A stretch of DNA of 26,210 nucleotides from Aestuarierythrobacter sp037968495 (GTDB lineage Bacteria; Pseudomonadota; Alphaproteobacteria; Sphingomonadales; Sphingomonadaceae): contig JBBKVP010000057.1 in NCBI GenBank assembly GCA_037968495.1, positions 1 to 26,210 on the forward strand. The letters run 5' to 3'. The first letter of the stretch is position 1, and each line of letters starts with the position of its first letter. Made by a program: the position numbers and the translations under genes. The notes under the pieces are model-generated. The model made no database searches. It was given only the letters and a program-made list of their open reading frames with translations, and was not told the origin of the DNA. Of this stretch, positions 16,267 through 23,695 are shown in pieces.

Positions 16267-17331
16267 ATGGATTATGAAAAGGAAATGGTCGGCACCGTCG
16301 AAGTGCCCGAGCAGGACCGTGTCGATGAAGCAAAGCTGACGGATTGGATGAATGCCAACGTCGAAGGCTTCGGAGGTCCGCTGACGCTGAGCAAGTTCAA
16401 AGGCGGACAGTCCAACCCGACTTACCGTGTCGATACGCCTAACAAATCATACGTCCTGCGCCGTCAACCTTTCGGCAAGCTGCTGCCTTCGGCCCACGCA
16501 GTCGACCGCGAGTATAAGGCGATGGCTTCACTCCATCCGACCGATTTTCCTGTGCCGCGCGCTTATGGTCTTTGCGAAGACCCGGAAGTGCTGGGTTCGA
16601 TGTTCTTCGTCATGGGCCTCGCTGATGGCCGCAACCTGTGGGACGGCGCATTGCCGGCGTCCGAACCCGACGAACGACGCGCAATTTACAATGCCATGAT
16701 TGATACGATGGCTGATTTGCACATCACTGACCCCAATGCCATCGGCATGGGCGATTTCGGCAAACCAGCAGACTATTGCGCAAGGCAAATCGCACGCTGG
16801 ACGAAGCAGTATCGGCTGTCGGAAACTGAAACCATTCCCGAGATGGACCGGCTGATCGAATGGCTCCCGACGACGATTCCCGCGCAGCACGCATCGGCGA
16901 TTGCGCATGGCGATTACCGCCTCGACAATCTGATCTTCCACAAGACCGAGCCAAAGGTCATCGCAGTGCTAGATTGGGAGCTATCAACGCTCGGTGATCC
17001 GGTTGCAGACTTTGCCTATCTGATGCTCAACTGGGTAAACCCACCTGACGGCCGTGCCGGAATCGGCGGGCTGGATCATGCGGCTATGGGGATACCCACA
17101 ATGGACGAAGCGGTGGAGCGCTATGTCACGCGGACCGGCTTCCCTGTGCCGCCAATGGACTGGTACTTCGCCTATAACCTCTTCCGCTTGGCAGGCATCA
17201 TCCAAGGCATCAAGAAGCGTGTGATCGACGGAACCGCTTCAAGCGCCCATGCGAAGACGATGTCCGAACGCGTTCTTCCCTTGGTGCAAACGGCTCACGG
17301 TTTTGCGCTCAAAGCCGGAATGCCCGCCTAA
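16267..17331 (+). CDS. APH-fold phosphotransferase, ACAD10/11 kinase-domain-like (LvaA-like)
   Basis: A 354-residue aminoglycoside-phosphotransferase-family kinase. It has KGGQSNPTYRV as the nucleotide-binding loop, VLRRQPFG typical of the ACAD10/11 kinase branch (residues 63-70), the catalytic loop HGDYRLDN at 214-221 with D216, and the metal-binding LDWE at 235-238. In ACAD10/11 the same domain is fused to the ACAD domain and phosphorylates 4-hydroxyacyl-CoA; LvaA of Pseudomonas is the separate form. Because its neighbour two genes upstream is the matching ACAD, a lipid or hydroxy-acid kinase role is much more likely than antibiotic resistance. Its stop overlaps the stop of the converging protease gene. 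Confidence 0.92.
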   Translation: MDYEKEMVGTVEVPEQDRVDEAKLTDWMNANVEGFGGPLTLSKFKGGQSNPTYRVDTPNKSYVLRRQPFGKLLPSAHAVDREYKAMASLHPTDFPVPRAYGLCEDPEVLGSMFFVMGLADGRNLWDGALPASEPDERRAIYNAMIDTMADLHITDPNAIGMGDFGKPADYCARQIARWTKQYRLSETETIPEMDRLIEWLPTTIPAQHASAIAHGDYRLDNLIFHKTEPKVIAVLDWELSTLGDPVADFAYLMLNWVNPPDGRAGIGGLDHAAMGIPTMDEAVERYVTRTGFPVPPMDWYFAYNLFRLAGIIQGIKKRVIDGTASSAHAKTMSERVLPLVQTAHGFALKAGMPA

Positions 17332-19703
17332 AATTCGCTCGACCAGCGAAGGGCAACGCCGCGATCGTCGGGAACACTAGCATAGTGGCCCGGGTCCTTG
17401 CGGTAATAAAAGCTAGCTGCAGCTTGTCCGCCAAGCCACGGCCCGCGCCAGGCAATCTCGCCCATTATCTCGCTCCCTTGCGGGGTCAGTGACAGACGAC
17501 TGATGCCGAACTGAGCGCTTTCGGTCGCATAGTCATAGCTAACCGGCAGGTCGAGGTTCAGCCCGCCGCTCTCGACCCGCAAAGGTTGGGAAACGCGCAA
17601 TCCGATTGAATCGAAGCGGCTGAACATGCCGCGCTTCTCCAAATCGACCGACCATGCGCGACTGATGAATTGGGAACCGCCAGCAATCACGCCGCCACCG
17701 CGAGCCTGAGAATGGCCCTGACGCAGTGCCGCGCCCAAGCGCAAACCGCGGCCGATATTCCATCCGGCCGACGCGTCTAGGAATACGGAGTTCGCCCCGC
17801 CCGCGCCAAACGCCTCATGGAAACGTGCGCCAAGTACCGTTGTATCTTCGGAAAGCAAACTAGCGCCGAAGGAAGCATCAAATACTCCCCAATCGCGGTC
17901 AATCGTCGCGCCGAAACTTCTGACCTTCGCCTTGGCAGGCTCCTCGCCAGTCAAATCGATCCGGCTGAGAACATTGCCCGAATAGCTTTCGCCGGTCTCG
18001 GCACTCAGCGTCAGGCCCCATGCACCGATAGTGCGGCGAAGCGCGAGTGACACGTCGGTGCCGCGTAAGAAGCCCTCATCACCCGAGGCAGACGAAGCAA
18101 TCAGGAACGCTGGCCTGTCTTGCCCCTGCAATTGAGCCACAAGTCCGTCCGAACCCTGACGAAATGCAAAGCCAATCTGCATGTTAGGCGCGATCTTGAA
18201 GGCCGCACGGGCCGCTAGCACGCGTGCCGCCTCAGCATCGTCCTGCGACAGGCGTAGCTGCGGTTCCCAATCGGCACCGCCCCCGCGAGTGCCTTCGGTA
18301 ATCGTATAGGCGAGCGTTGCCGTCGGGCTTATCGTCGAATGGCTCCGCCCGCGGCTAGCAAGCGCACGATTCAGCCGTTCACGCGGCGCAGAACCACGCA
18401 AAGTCTTGCCCACATCATAACCATACGCTCGGCCATATTTGTCGAGCAGGATCGTTTTAACAGATGCAGTCTGCGTGGCGTCGCCCATGGCGCCAGAAGT
18501 CATGCCAGCATTGTCCGCCAATAACAGCGCAACGCTGCTTCCGGCGATCGACGTAGTGCCCGCGGGCGCGAATGCGGCAGGGATATCGAGAATACCGCGC
18601 CCATAGACCGCATCAGTCCCGGTCGCGCCCACATCGCGGGCACTATCAAGCAAGATTTCAACGATCTGCGCACCGGTCAGATTTGGAAACGCCTGAGCAA
18701 GCAACGCCACAGCGCCAGAAATTTGGGGTGCAGCGAAGCTGGTACCGGAAAACAAGAATACAAAGGAGTCGCCGTTTGCGTCGGTCTCGGTTTTTAGAAC
18801 GCCATCCTCGTATGCGCAGCAAAGACGTTCACCGCGAGCCGCGAGATAGGATGTGCCCAAACTACCGGCGCGGTTACTAAAGTCTGACAGGACGCTGTCA
18901 CTATTGACTGATCCTGCAATAATGACATTAGCGCCGCCCGCTGCGAGCAGACCTGCACCGAAAGGATCGGGTTGGTTCGGGTCTATTCCCGCTTCGGTGG
19001 AGTCACCATCGTTACCTGCCGCAACAATTATCACGATACCGGCCGCTGCTGCATCGGCAATAGCGCGCCTTAGGTCTGCATTGGGGACCGAACCGCCAAG
19101 CGAAAGGTTTATGACCGTGGCGCCCTCTCGGACCGCGCGATCAACACCGGCTGCGATTGCTGTGTCCGAGAACGCACATCCATCAAGCGGATCATCACTC
19201 CCTACACCGGTGGCACAGCTTCCCGGCGCATCGCCGCGCAAAGCAAGAATGGTAGCATTGAAGGCGATGCCGACAATGCCTGTGCCATTCAAGCCACCTG
19301 CAGCAATCAAAGCGACATTTGTGCCATGATCGTCTTCCGCGTCGGCAGTGCCGCTCGCTTGCGCAAGATTGACAGAAGCCGAGGAAATACGACCAGTGAA
19401 TTCCGGACTATCGAGGTCGATCCCTGTATCAATGATAGCGATTGTTTCGCCAGCGCCGGTTGCCCCCAGATTCCATGCCACGAGCGCTTCGTGAAAATTA
19501 ACGCCGTTGGTCCGGCGAGTCTCTGCCGTCTCGCTATAGGTTTGTCTCGGGGCTGGCGTGGGAGAAGGCGAGGGCGACACAGGAGGCGTTGGCGAAGGCG
19601 TTGATATTACGCCTCCACCGCCGCTACCACCACTGCCGCCGCAACCCCAAAGCAGCGCCAGAGCCGCAAGGCTCGCTGAACAATGGATGACAGTGTTTCT
19701 CAT
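17328..19703 (-). CDS. Lipidated subtilisin-like autotransporter (S8 protease with beta-barrel)
   Basis: A 791-residue S8-family serine protease autotransporter. It begins with a lipoprotein signal ending LLWGC (C21), then a Gly-rich stretch and a Pro/Ser/Thr-rich spacer (residues 33-53). The protease domain follows, with D92 (IIDTGID), H126 (DDHGTN), oxyanion N231 (AAGND) and nucleophile S322 (SGTSFAAP). From about residue 470 to the end the sequence alternates in beta-strand fashion and ends RWSSEF, as an outer-membrane barrel would. It should be lipid-anchored before or after secretion, as in NalP and SphB1, and may process other surface proteins. A weak promoter is present at 19729-19752. 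Confidence 0.92.
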   Translation of the reverse strand: MRNTVIHCSASLAALALLWGCGGSGGSGGGGVISTPSPTPPVSPSPSPTPAPRQTYSETAETRRTNGVNFHEALVAWNLGATGAGETIAIIDTGIDLDSPEFTGRISSASVNLAQASGTADAEDDHGTNVALIAAGGLNGTGIVGIAFNATILALRGDAPGSCATGVGSDDPLDGCAFSDTAIAAGVDRAVREGATVINLSLGGSVPNADLRRAIADAAAAGIVIIVAAGNDGDSTEAGIDPNQPDPFGAGLLAAGGANVIIAGSVNSDSVLSDFSNRAGSLGTSYLAARGERLCCAYEDGVLKTETDANGDSFVFLFSGTSFAAPQISGAVALLAQAFPNLTGAQIVEILLDSARDVGATGTDAVYGRGILDIPAAFAPAGTTSIAGSSVALLLADNAGMTSGAMGDATQTASVKTILLDKYGRAYGYDVGKTLRGSAPRERLNRALASRGRSHSTISPTATLAYTITEGTRGGGADWEPQLRLSQDDAEAARVLAARAAFKIAPNMQIGFAFRQGSDGLVAQLQGQDRPAFLIASSASGDEGFLRGTDVSLALRRTIGAWGLTLSAETGESYSGNVLSRIDLTGEEPAKAKVRSFGATIDRDWGVFDASFGASLLSEDTTVLGARFHEAFGAGGANSVFLDASAGWNIGRGLRLGAALRQGHSQARGGGVIAGGSQFISRAWSVDLEKRGMFSRFDSIGLRVSQPLRVESGGLNLDLPVSYDYATESAQFGISRLSLTPQGSEIMGEIAWRGPWLGGQAAASFYYRKDPGHYASVPDDRGVALRWSSEF

Positions 19704-19728
19704 GATGCGTTCCTAGCCTGCTATCGGC

Positions 19729-19752
19729 AGTATAGGTAAATCCTTAACGCCA
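19729..19752 (-). promoter_or_regulatory. Possible promoter for the S8 autotransporter
   Basis: On the minus strand a -10 TATACT (5 of 6) lies at 19729-19734, 25 bases before the ATG. The best -35, around 19752, is weak, so recognition may need help from another factor. Confidence 0.35.
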
Positions 19753-19772
19753 GCCTGAACAGACCCTTCTTG

Positions 19773-19794
19773 TAGCCCCGGCGCCTTGGGGCTA
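19773..19794. repeat. Inverted repeat between protease gene and dapD
   Basis: TAGCCCC at 19773-19779 and GGGGCTA at 19788-19794 form a perfect 7-bp stem with an 8-base loop, in the shared upstream region of two divergent genes. There is no T-tract on either side, so it is more likely an operator-like palindrome or leader hairpin than an intrinsic terminator. Confidence 0.45.
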
Positions 19795-19836
19795 GCAGCG
19801 TTCATCAATTCAATTGCCGATGGAGTATAAGTAAAA

Positions 19837-20676
19837 ATGTCCGACCAGCTTGCAGCCGCTATCGAATCCGCATGGGAAGACCGCGACAATGTGACGCCGG
19901 GCAGCACGGACGTGGCCGAGGTCGTGGGTCAAGCGCTCGCCATGCTGGACAATGGTAGGGCCCGTGTGGCCGAGCCGGACGGAAACGGCGGTTGGACGGT
20001 CAACCAATGGCTCAAGAAAGCAGTACTCCTTTCATTCCGCCTGAACGACAATCAAGTGATGGATGGCGGGTCAGCCGGAACACCTGCGTTTGATAAGGTA
20101 CCATCGAAATTCGCCGGTTGGGACGATGCCCGTTTCCGTGAAGCCGGTTTCCGCGTCGTTCCCGGTGCGATCGCCCGCAGCGGTAGCCATATCGGGCGCG
20201 GCGTTGTGCTAATGCCAAGTTTCGTAAATATCGGCGCATTCGTAGATGATGGCACCATGGTCGATACATGGGCGTCAATCGGCAGCTGCGCGCAGATTGG
20301 TAAAAACTGCCACATCTCAGCCGGTGCTGGTATCGGCGGAGTGCTCGAACCCATGCAGGCCAACCCCACAATTATCGGCGATAATTGCTTCATCGGAGCA
20401 CGGTCTGAAATCGTGGAGGGTGTGCAGGTCGGCGAAGGCAGTGTTGTCGCCATGGGCGTGTTTATCACCCAGTCGACCAAGATAATTAACCGTGCAACCG
20501 GCGAAATCGTGACTGGCCACATTCCCCCCTACAGCGTGGTGGTGCCCGGTGCATTGCCTGGCAAACCTTTGCCGGATGGATCACCCGGGCCGTCGCTTGC
20601 CTGCGCTGTAATCGTGAAGACAGTGGACGCTCAAACCCGTTCAAAAACTGGCATCAACGAACTGCTTCGTGACTAG
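19837..20676 (+). CDS. dapD: DapD, tetrahydrodipicolinate N-succinyltransferase
   Basis: A 279-residue enzyme of the succinylase branch of lysine/diaminopimelate synthesis, transferring succinyl from succinyl-CoA to tetrahydrodipicolinate. The N-terminal helical domain ends near residue 105 and is followed by left-handed beta-helix hexapeptide repeats (from SGSHIGRGVVLMPSFVNIGA through GDNCFIGARSEIVEG and GEGSVVAMGVFI). The conserved stretch DGTMVDTWASIGSCAQIG and the C-terminal VIVKTVDAQTRSKTGINELL are both present. Length is normal for DapD. GGAG lies about 12 bases before the ATG. It stands alone here, flanked by the divergent protease gene and a downstream gene with its own promoter. Confidence 0.98.
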   Translation: MSDQLAAAIESAWEDRDNVTPGSTDVAEVVGQALAMLDNGRARVAEPDGNGGWTVNQWLKKAVLLSFRLNDNQVMDGGSAGTPAFDKVPSKFAGWDDARFREAGFRVVPGAIARSGSHIGRGVVLMPSFVNIGAFVDDGTMVDTWASIGSCAQIGKNCHISAGAGIGGVLEPMQANPTIIGDNCFIGARSEIVEGVQVGEGSVVAMGVFITQSTKIINRATGEIVTGHIPPYSVVVPGALPGKPLPDGSPGPSLACAVIVKTVDAQTRSKTGINELLRD

Positions 20677-20708
20677 GCTTTCGGCGTTAGCTGCGGAACG
20701 ATCAGCTC

Positions 20709-20738
20709 TTGCAAACGTAGCGTCACAAAAGGTACAAT
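20709..20738 (+). promoter_or_regulatory. Sigma-70-like promoter upstream of the 97-residue membrane protein
   Basis: TTGCAA (4 of 6) at 20709-20714, an 18-base spacer and TACAAT (5 of 6) at 20733-20738 precede the ATG at 20766 by 27 bases, with GGAAGG between as ribosome-binding site. Confidence 0.5.
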
Positions 20739-20765
20739 ACGTAAAAATTTGGAAGGTAATGGCTC

Positions 20766-21059
20766 ATGCAACGACGGGGCGACGAAGTTCACATTGAAAC
20801 CGACGAAGCGCGCGGCGGCGAAAGCCAAGGTACGATGCGCTGGGTGTTGGGCGTAGGACTGTTCCTTTCTATCGCCTTGCTTTCGATCATCTGGATCACT
20901 GGTGCACTGACCCAGGGCGACGTCGAAAGCGAAGCAACGGTAAGCGGCAAGATTGAAGCTGCGAGCGAAGAAGACGGCAACTCAACCGACAGTATTCTGT
21001 CTGACGACGCTGACGTGATCGAAGGTAGCGATCAGACCGAAGCAGCGCCGCAGGAATAA
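20766..21059 (+). CDS. Single-pass membrane protein with acidic tail
   Basis: A 97-residue protein I do not recognise. A charged N-terminus of about 24 residues is followed by one hydrophobic helix (WVLGVGLFLSIALLSIIWIT, residues 26-45) and an acidic tail rich in E, D, S and A to the end. The charge balance around the helix is not decisive for topology, though the acidic tail suits the periplasm. It has its own promoter-like sequence and a GGAAGG ribosome-binding site. Its TAA is followed, in the same frame and with only one codon between, by the non-canonical start of the DUF2945 gene, so the two are very likely cotranscribed and perhaps linked by coupling or readthrough. Confidence 0.75.
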   Translation: MQRRGDEVHIETDEARGGESQGTMRWVLGVGLFLSIALLSIIWITGALTQGDVESEATVSGKIEAASEEDGNSTDSILSDDADVIEGSDQTEAAPQE

Positions 21060-21062
21060 CAG

Positions 21063-21293
21063 ATAAGCAACTCCAACAGCTTCCAGACCAATCAATACGT
21101 CGAATGGAACTGGGGTAACGGTAAGGGCAAGGGCCAGATCACGGATCGCTTCGAGCGCGAAGTGACCCGCACCTTGCAAGGTACCGAAGTAACCAAGGAT
21201 GGCGATAGCGATAATCCTGCCTATCTGATCAAGCAGGAAGACGGTGACGAAGTTTTTAAACGTGGCTCTGAATTAAGCGCTTCCAGCGACTAG
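21063..21293 (+). CDS. DUF2945-like (TUDOR-type) small protein with ATA in place of a start codon
   Basis: The frame encodes about 76 residues resembling DUF2945 proteins: TNQYVEWNWGNGKGKGQITD, then EREVTRTLQGTEVTKDG and NPAYLIKQEDGDEVFKRGSE. Family members are small SH3/Tudor-like beta proteins, often linked to stress. No ATG, GTG or TTG lies before the conserved part. The codon where a start is expected, seven to eight bases after AGGA, is ATA at 21063, followed by a Ser-Asn-rich lead. So it may start inefficiently at ATA, be made by readthrough of the TAA just upstream (same frame), or be a recently silenced gene. The domain is well preserved, which argues against old decay. Confidence 0.65.
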   Translation: MSNSNSFQTNQYVEWNWGNGKGKGQITDRFEREVTRTLQGTEVTKDGDSDNPAYLIKQEDGDEVFKRGSELSASSD

Positions 21294-21297
21294 TAAA

Positions 21298-22554
21298 TCA
21301 CTCGGGCACTGGCGTTTCAATTGGGGCCATGCCGGATTGAGAAGCAGCAACCGCTTCGGCTTCTTTGAGTACACGCATCATATTTCGGCTCGAGATCGCT
21401 TCCAAATCAGATTGTGAGTAACCGCGTCGCGCCAACTCCACGAATAATGCTGGATAGCCGGAAACATCTTCCATACCGGCCGGGCCGGTCGCCATGCCAT
21501 CATAGTCCCCGCCGATCCCGATGTTGGCGACGCTGGCGACCTTGCGAACTTGGTCGATGTGATCGGCCATATCTGAAATTGCTGCCTTGGGCTCGGGATT
21601 GGCTTCCACCCAAGCTGTTAGCTCGGCTAACACCTTATCAGGTCGTCCCTGCCACATGGCCTCCAGGCGCGCTCTCTCGCCTTGCCCATTCACGCTCCAT
21701 TGCCGCGTGGCTTCGCTCAGGAAAGCCGGCAAGCCAACCACCATCACGATGCCGCCATTCTCTGGCAACCGGCTAAGCACGCTATCCGGCACATTGCGTG
21801 CATGGCCATTGATAGCACGCGCACCTGAATGGCTGAAGATGACCGGCGCTTTGGTTACATCAAGCGCATCCATCATCGTCTTCTCGCTGACATGGCTTAG
21901 ATCAACCAGCATACCCATGCGGTTCATCTCCCGAACCAGATCCTTGCCAAAATCGGTCAGCCCTTTGTGCTCTGGCGCATCTGTTGCACTGTCAGCCCAT
22001 GGTGTATTCTTCGAGTGTGTCAGCGTCATATAGCGCGCGCCGATGGCATACATTTGCCGCAGCACCGCTAGGCTTGAGCCAATTGAGTGACCGCCCTCCA
22101 TGCCAATAAGCGAGGCGATCTTCCCGTCGGCAAGTGCCTGTTCGACATCAGCTGAATTCAGCGCCAGCGCCAATTGGTCGGGATATTTTGCAATTAACCG
22201 GCGGGTCACATCGATCTGCTCGATTGTCGCTACAACTGCTTCAGGCTCATCCAGATCAGCGCTCACATAAACTGACCAGAACTGCGCGCCGACTGCACCG
22301 GTTTCAAGCCGCATCAGATCGGTGTGCATCGTGCGCCCGTCGGGATGATCCTGCCCGGTGTCCGTTGTGTCGGCGAAGTCGAAATCAGCGATCATATTCC
22401 GGTAACGGCCGCGGAGCTGGATCGGCACGTCATTGTGGCCATCCCAAACAGGCGCAGCTTCCAATGCAGCGGCTGCAATTTCTTCAGGTGTTTCGGCAGA
22501 AGCAGGCGACGCCATCACAAGCGCGGCGGCAATTCCAGTCCAAGCAAACTTCAT
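21298..22554 (-). CDS. Exported membrane dipeptidase, peptidase family M19
   Basis: A 418-residue renal-dipeptidase-like zinc hydrolase. A Sec signal peptide occupies residues 1-20 (MKFAWTGIAAALVMASPASA, cleavage before ETPEE). Metal-binding residues are visible in WDGHNDVP (H40, D42), GMEGGHSIG (E153), and later HSGAR and GIGGDYDG. Family members cleave dipeptides, including D-amino-acid ones, and some beta-lactams; this one should act in the periplasm. The ATG at 22554 has GGAG eight bases upstream and starts the signal peptide; a longer frame to 22716 is upstream leader and overlaps the divergent DUF427 gene. It converges with the DUF2945 gene, with four bases between stops. Confidence 0.95.
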   Translation of the reverse strand: MKFAWTGIAAALVMASPASAETPEEIAAAALEAAPVWDGHNDVPIQLRGRYRNMIADFDFADTTDTGQDHPDGRTMHTDLMRLETGAVGAQFWSVYVSADLDEPEAVVATIEQIDVTRRLIAKYPDQLALALNSADVEQALADGKIASLIGMEGGHSIGSSLAVLRQMYAIGARYMTLTHSKNTPWADSATDAPEHKGLTDFGKDLVREMNRMGMLVDLSHVSEKTMMDALDVTKAPVIFSHSGARAINGHARNVPDSVLSRLPENGGIVMVVGLPAFLSEATRQWSVNGQGERARLEAMWQGRPDKVLAELTAWVEANPEPKAAISDMADHIDQVRKVASVANIGIGGDYDGMATGPAGMEDVSGYPALFVELARRGYSQSDLEAISSRNMMRVLKEAEAVAASQSGMAPIETPVPE

Positions 22555-22657
22555 ATCGGGGTCTCCATCTATCAGTCCGCCGAAACTTGCGGAAAGCTTC
22601 GTGTTCTCAAGCGTATTACTCACAGACAAACATGCAACCAGCATAGGAGATAGGTCA

Positions 22658-22948
22658 ATGGCCATCGAAGCATCATGGAACGGCGAAGTGCTCGCGCTCA
22701 GCGACGAGACTGTCATGGTGGAGGGTAATCACTACTTTCCGCTCGATACTGTGAACGAGGAATTTTTTACCGAGAGCGAGACAACCAGCTTTTGCGCTTG
22801 GAAGGGTACAGCCAATTATTATTCGATCAACGCTGGCGGCGGATGCAACATGGACGCTGTCTGGATCTACCGTGAGCCGAAAGAAAAGGCCGAACATATC
22901 CGCGGCCACGTAGCTTTTTGGAAGGGTGTAGAAATCCGGGAAGTCTGA
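22658..22948 (+). CDS. DUF427 family protein
   Basis: A 96-residue DUF427 protein, complete as a single domain. The conserved parts are FPLDTVNEEFFTESETTSFC, then AWKGTANYYSI and the C-terminal REPKEKAEHIRGHVAFWKGV. The fold is small and beta-rich; no biochemical role is established that I can name with confidence. AGGAG nine bases before the ATG supports this start over an upstream in-frame ATG at 22433, which would overlap the dipeptidase gene. It is divergent from the dipeptidase and is followed after 34 bases by a DoxX-family gene. Confidence 0.9.
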   Translation: MAIEASWNGEVLALSDETVMVEGNHYFPLDTVNEEFFTESETTSFCAWKGTANYYSINAGGGCNMDAVWIYREPKEKAEHIRGHVAFWKGVEIREV

Positions 22949-22982
22949 TACCTGTTGCCGCATAATTTGGCGGGGACAGGAA

Positions 22983-23396
22983 ATGGGTAAATTGATTTGC
23001 AGGCTGCTGTTGGCGGCATTTTACGGCTTTGCAGGCTACGCACACATTGCCAATCCCGATCCGTTTCTGCTGATCACCCCAGATTGGGTACCAGTGCCGC
23101 GTGCAGTGGTGATCTGGACTGGTGTTGCCGAACTGGCAGGCGCGGTCGCTCTGCTGCAACCATGGTCACGGCAATTGCGGCGTGCTGGTGCGATTGGTCT
23201 CGCGCTATATGCGGTGTGTGTATTTCCCGCCAATATCAATCATTTTGCGATGGATATGGCGGCCCAAAATGCTGGGGAAGATGGCGGAGCGGGTCTCGCC
23301 TATCATGTGCCGCGCATGATCGCGCAGCCTGTAATCATCTGGCTTAGTCTGTGGGCCGGAGAGGTCATTGACTGGCCCCTCCGGCTCCGCAGGTAG
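22983..23396 (+). CDS. DoxX-family integral membrane protein
   Basis: A 137-residue protein with about four hydrophobic segments (residues 4-24, 40-60, 67-84 and 108-128). It has the DoxX-like FYGFAGYAHIANPDPFLL start and GVAELAGAVALL, then a conserved NINHF segment before the last helix. DoxX-like proteins are inner-membrane proteins of mostly unknown function, some tied to redox stress. It follows DUF427 by 34 bases, with ACAGGAA as ribosome-binding site, so cotranscription is likely. It converges on the SWIB gene with four bases between stops. Confidence 0.88.
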   Translation: MGKLICRLLLAAFYGFAGYAHIANPDPFLLITPDWVPVPRAVVIWTGVAELAGAVALLQPWSRQLRRAGAIGLALYAVCVFPANINHFAMDMAAQNAGEDGGAGLAYHVPRMIAQPVIIWLSLWAGEVIDWPLRLRR

Positions 23397-23400
23397 TCTG

Positions 23401-23652
23401 TTAGCTAAGGTGCTTTGACACAGCAGCTGTCATCTTGAACATCGAGATGCGCTCTTTACCGATTACGGCAGCGAGCGTGTCGTCGGCGTCAATCATTCGG
23501 CGATCGTCAGCAGCCTGAAGATCGTGCTTCTTGATGTAAACCCAGATCTTGGACGTCACTTCAGCGCGGGTCATTGGACCCTTGCCGATTACACCTTCGA
23601 GCGCCGGAGTCAGAGTTACGGGCTTATTCAGCGCGTTGTTCTTTGCAGCCAT
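23401..23652 (-). CDS. Stand-alone SWIB/MDM2-domain protein
   Basis: An 83-residue protein consisting of one SWIB domain: PVTLTPALEGVIGKGPMTRA, then VTSKIWVYIKKHDLQAADDR and the C-terminal half LAAVIGKERISMFKMTAAVS. In eukaryotes SWIB belongs to SWI/SNF subunits and MDM2; in bacteria, best known in Chlamydia, single SWIB proteins and topoisomerase fusions occur and are thought to be DNA- or nucleoid-associated. The short basic-neutral N-terminus leaves no room for another domain. GGAAGGG upstream supports the ATG at 23652. It lies 43 bases after the PEBP-like gene in the same orientation. Confidence 0.94.
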   Translation of the reverse strand: MAAKNNALNKPVTLTPALEGVIGKGPMTRAEVTSKIWVYIKKHDLQAADDRRMIDADDTLAAVIGKERISMFKMTAAVSKHLS

Positions 23653-23695
23653 TGGTAGTTCCCTTCCTTAAATACGAACGTCACAGAGCGGGTGT

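Noticed and set aside
16267..17331. Aminoglycoside resistance gene
   Set aside because: The APH fold is present, but the VLRRQPFG segment and the neighbouring ACAD11-type gene point to the hydroxyacyl-CoA kinase branch.
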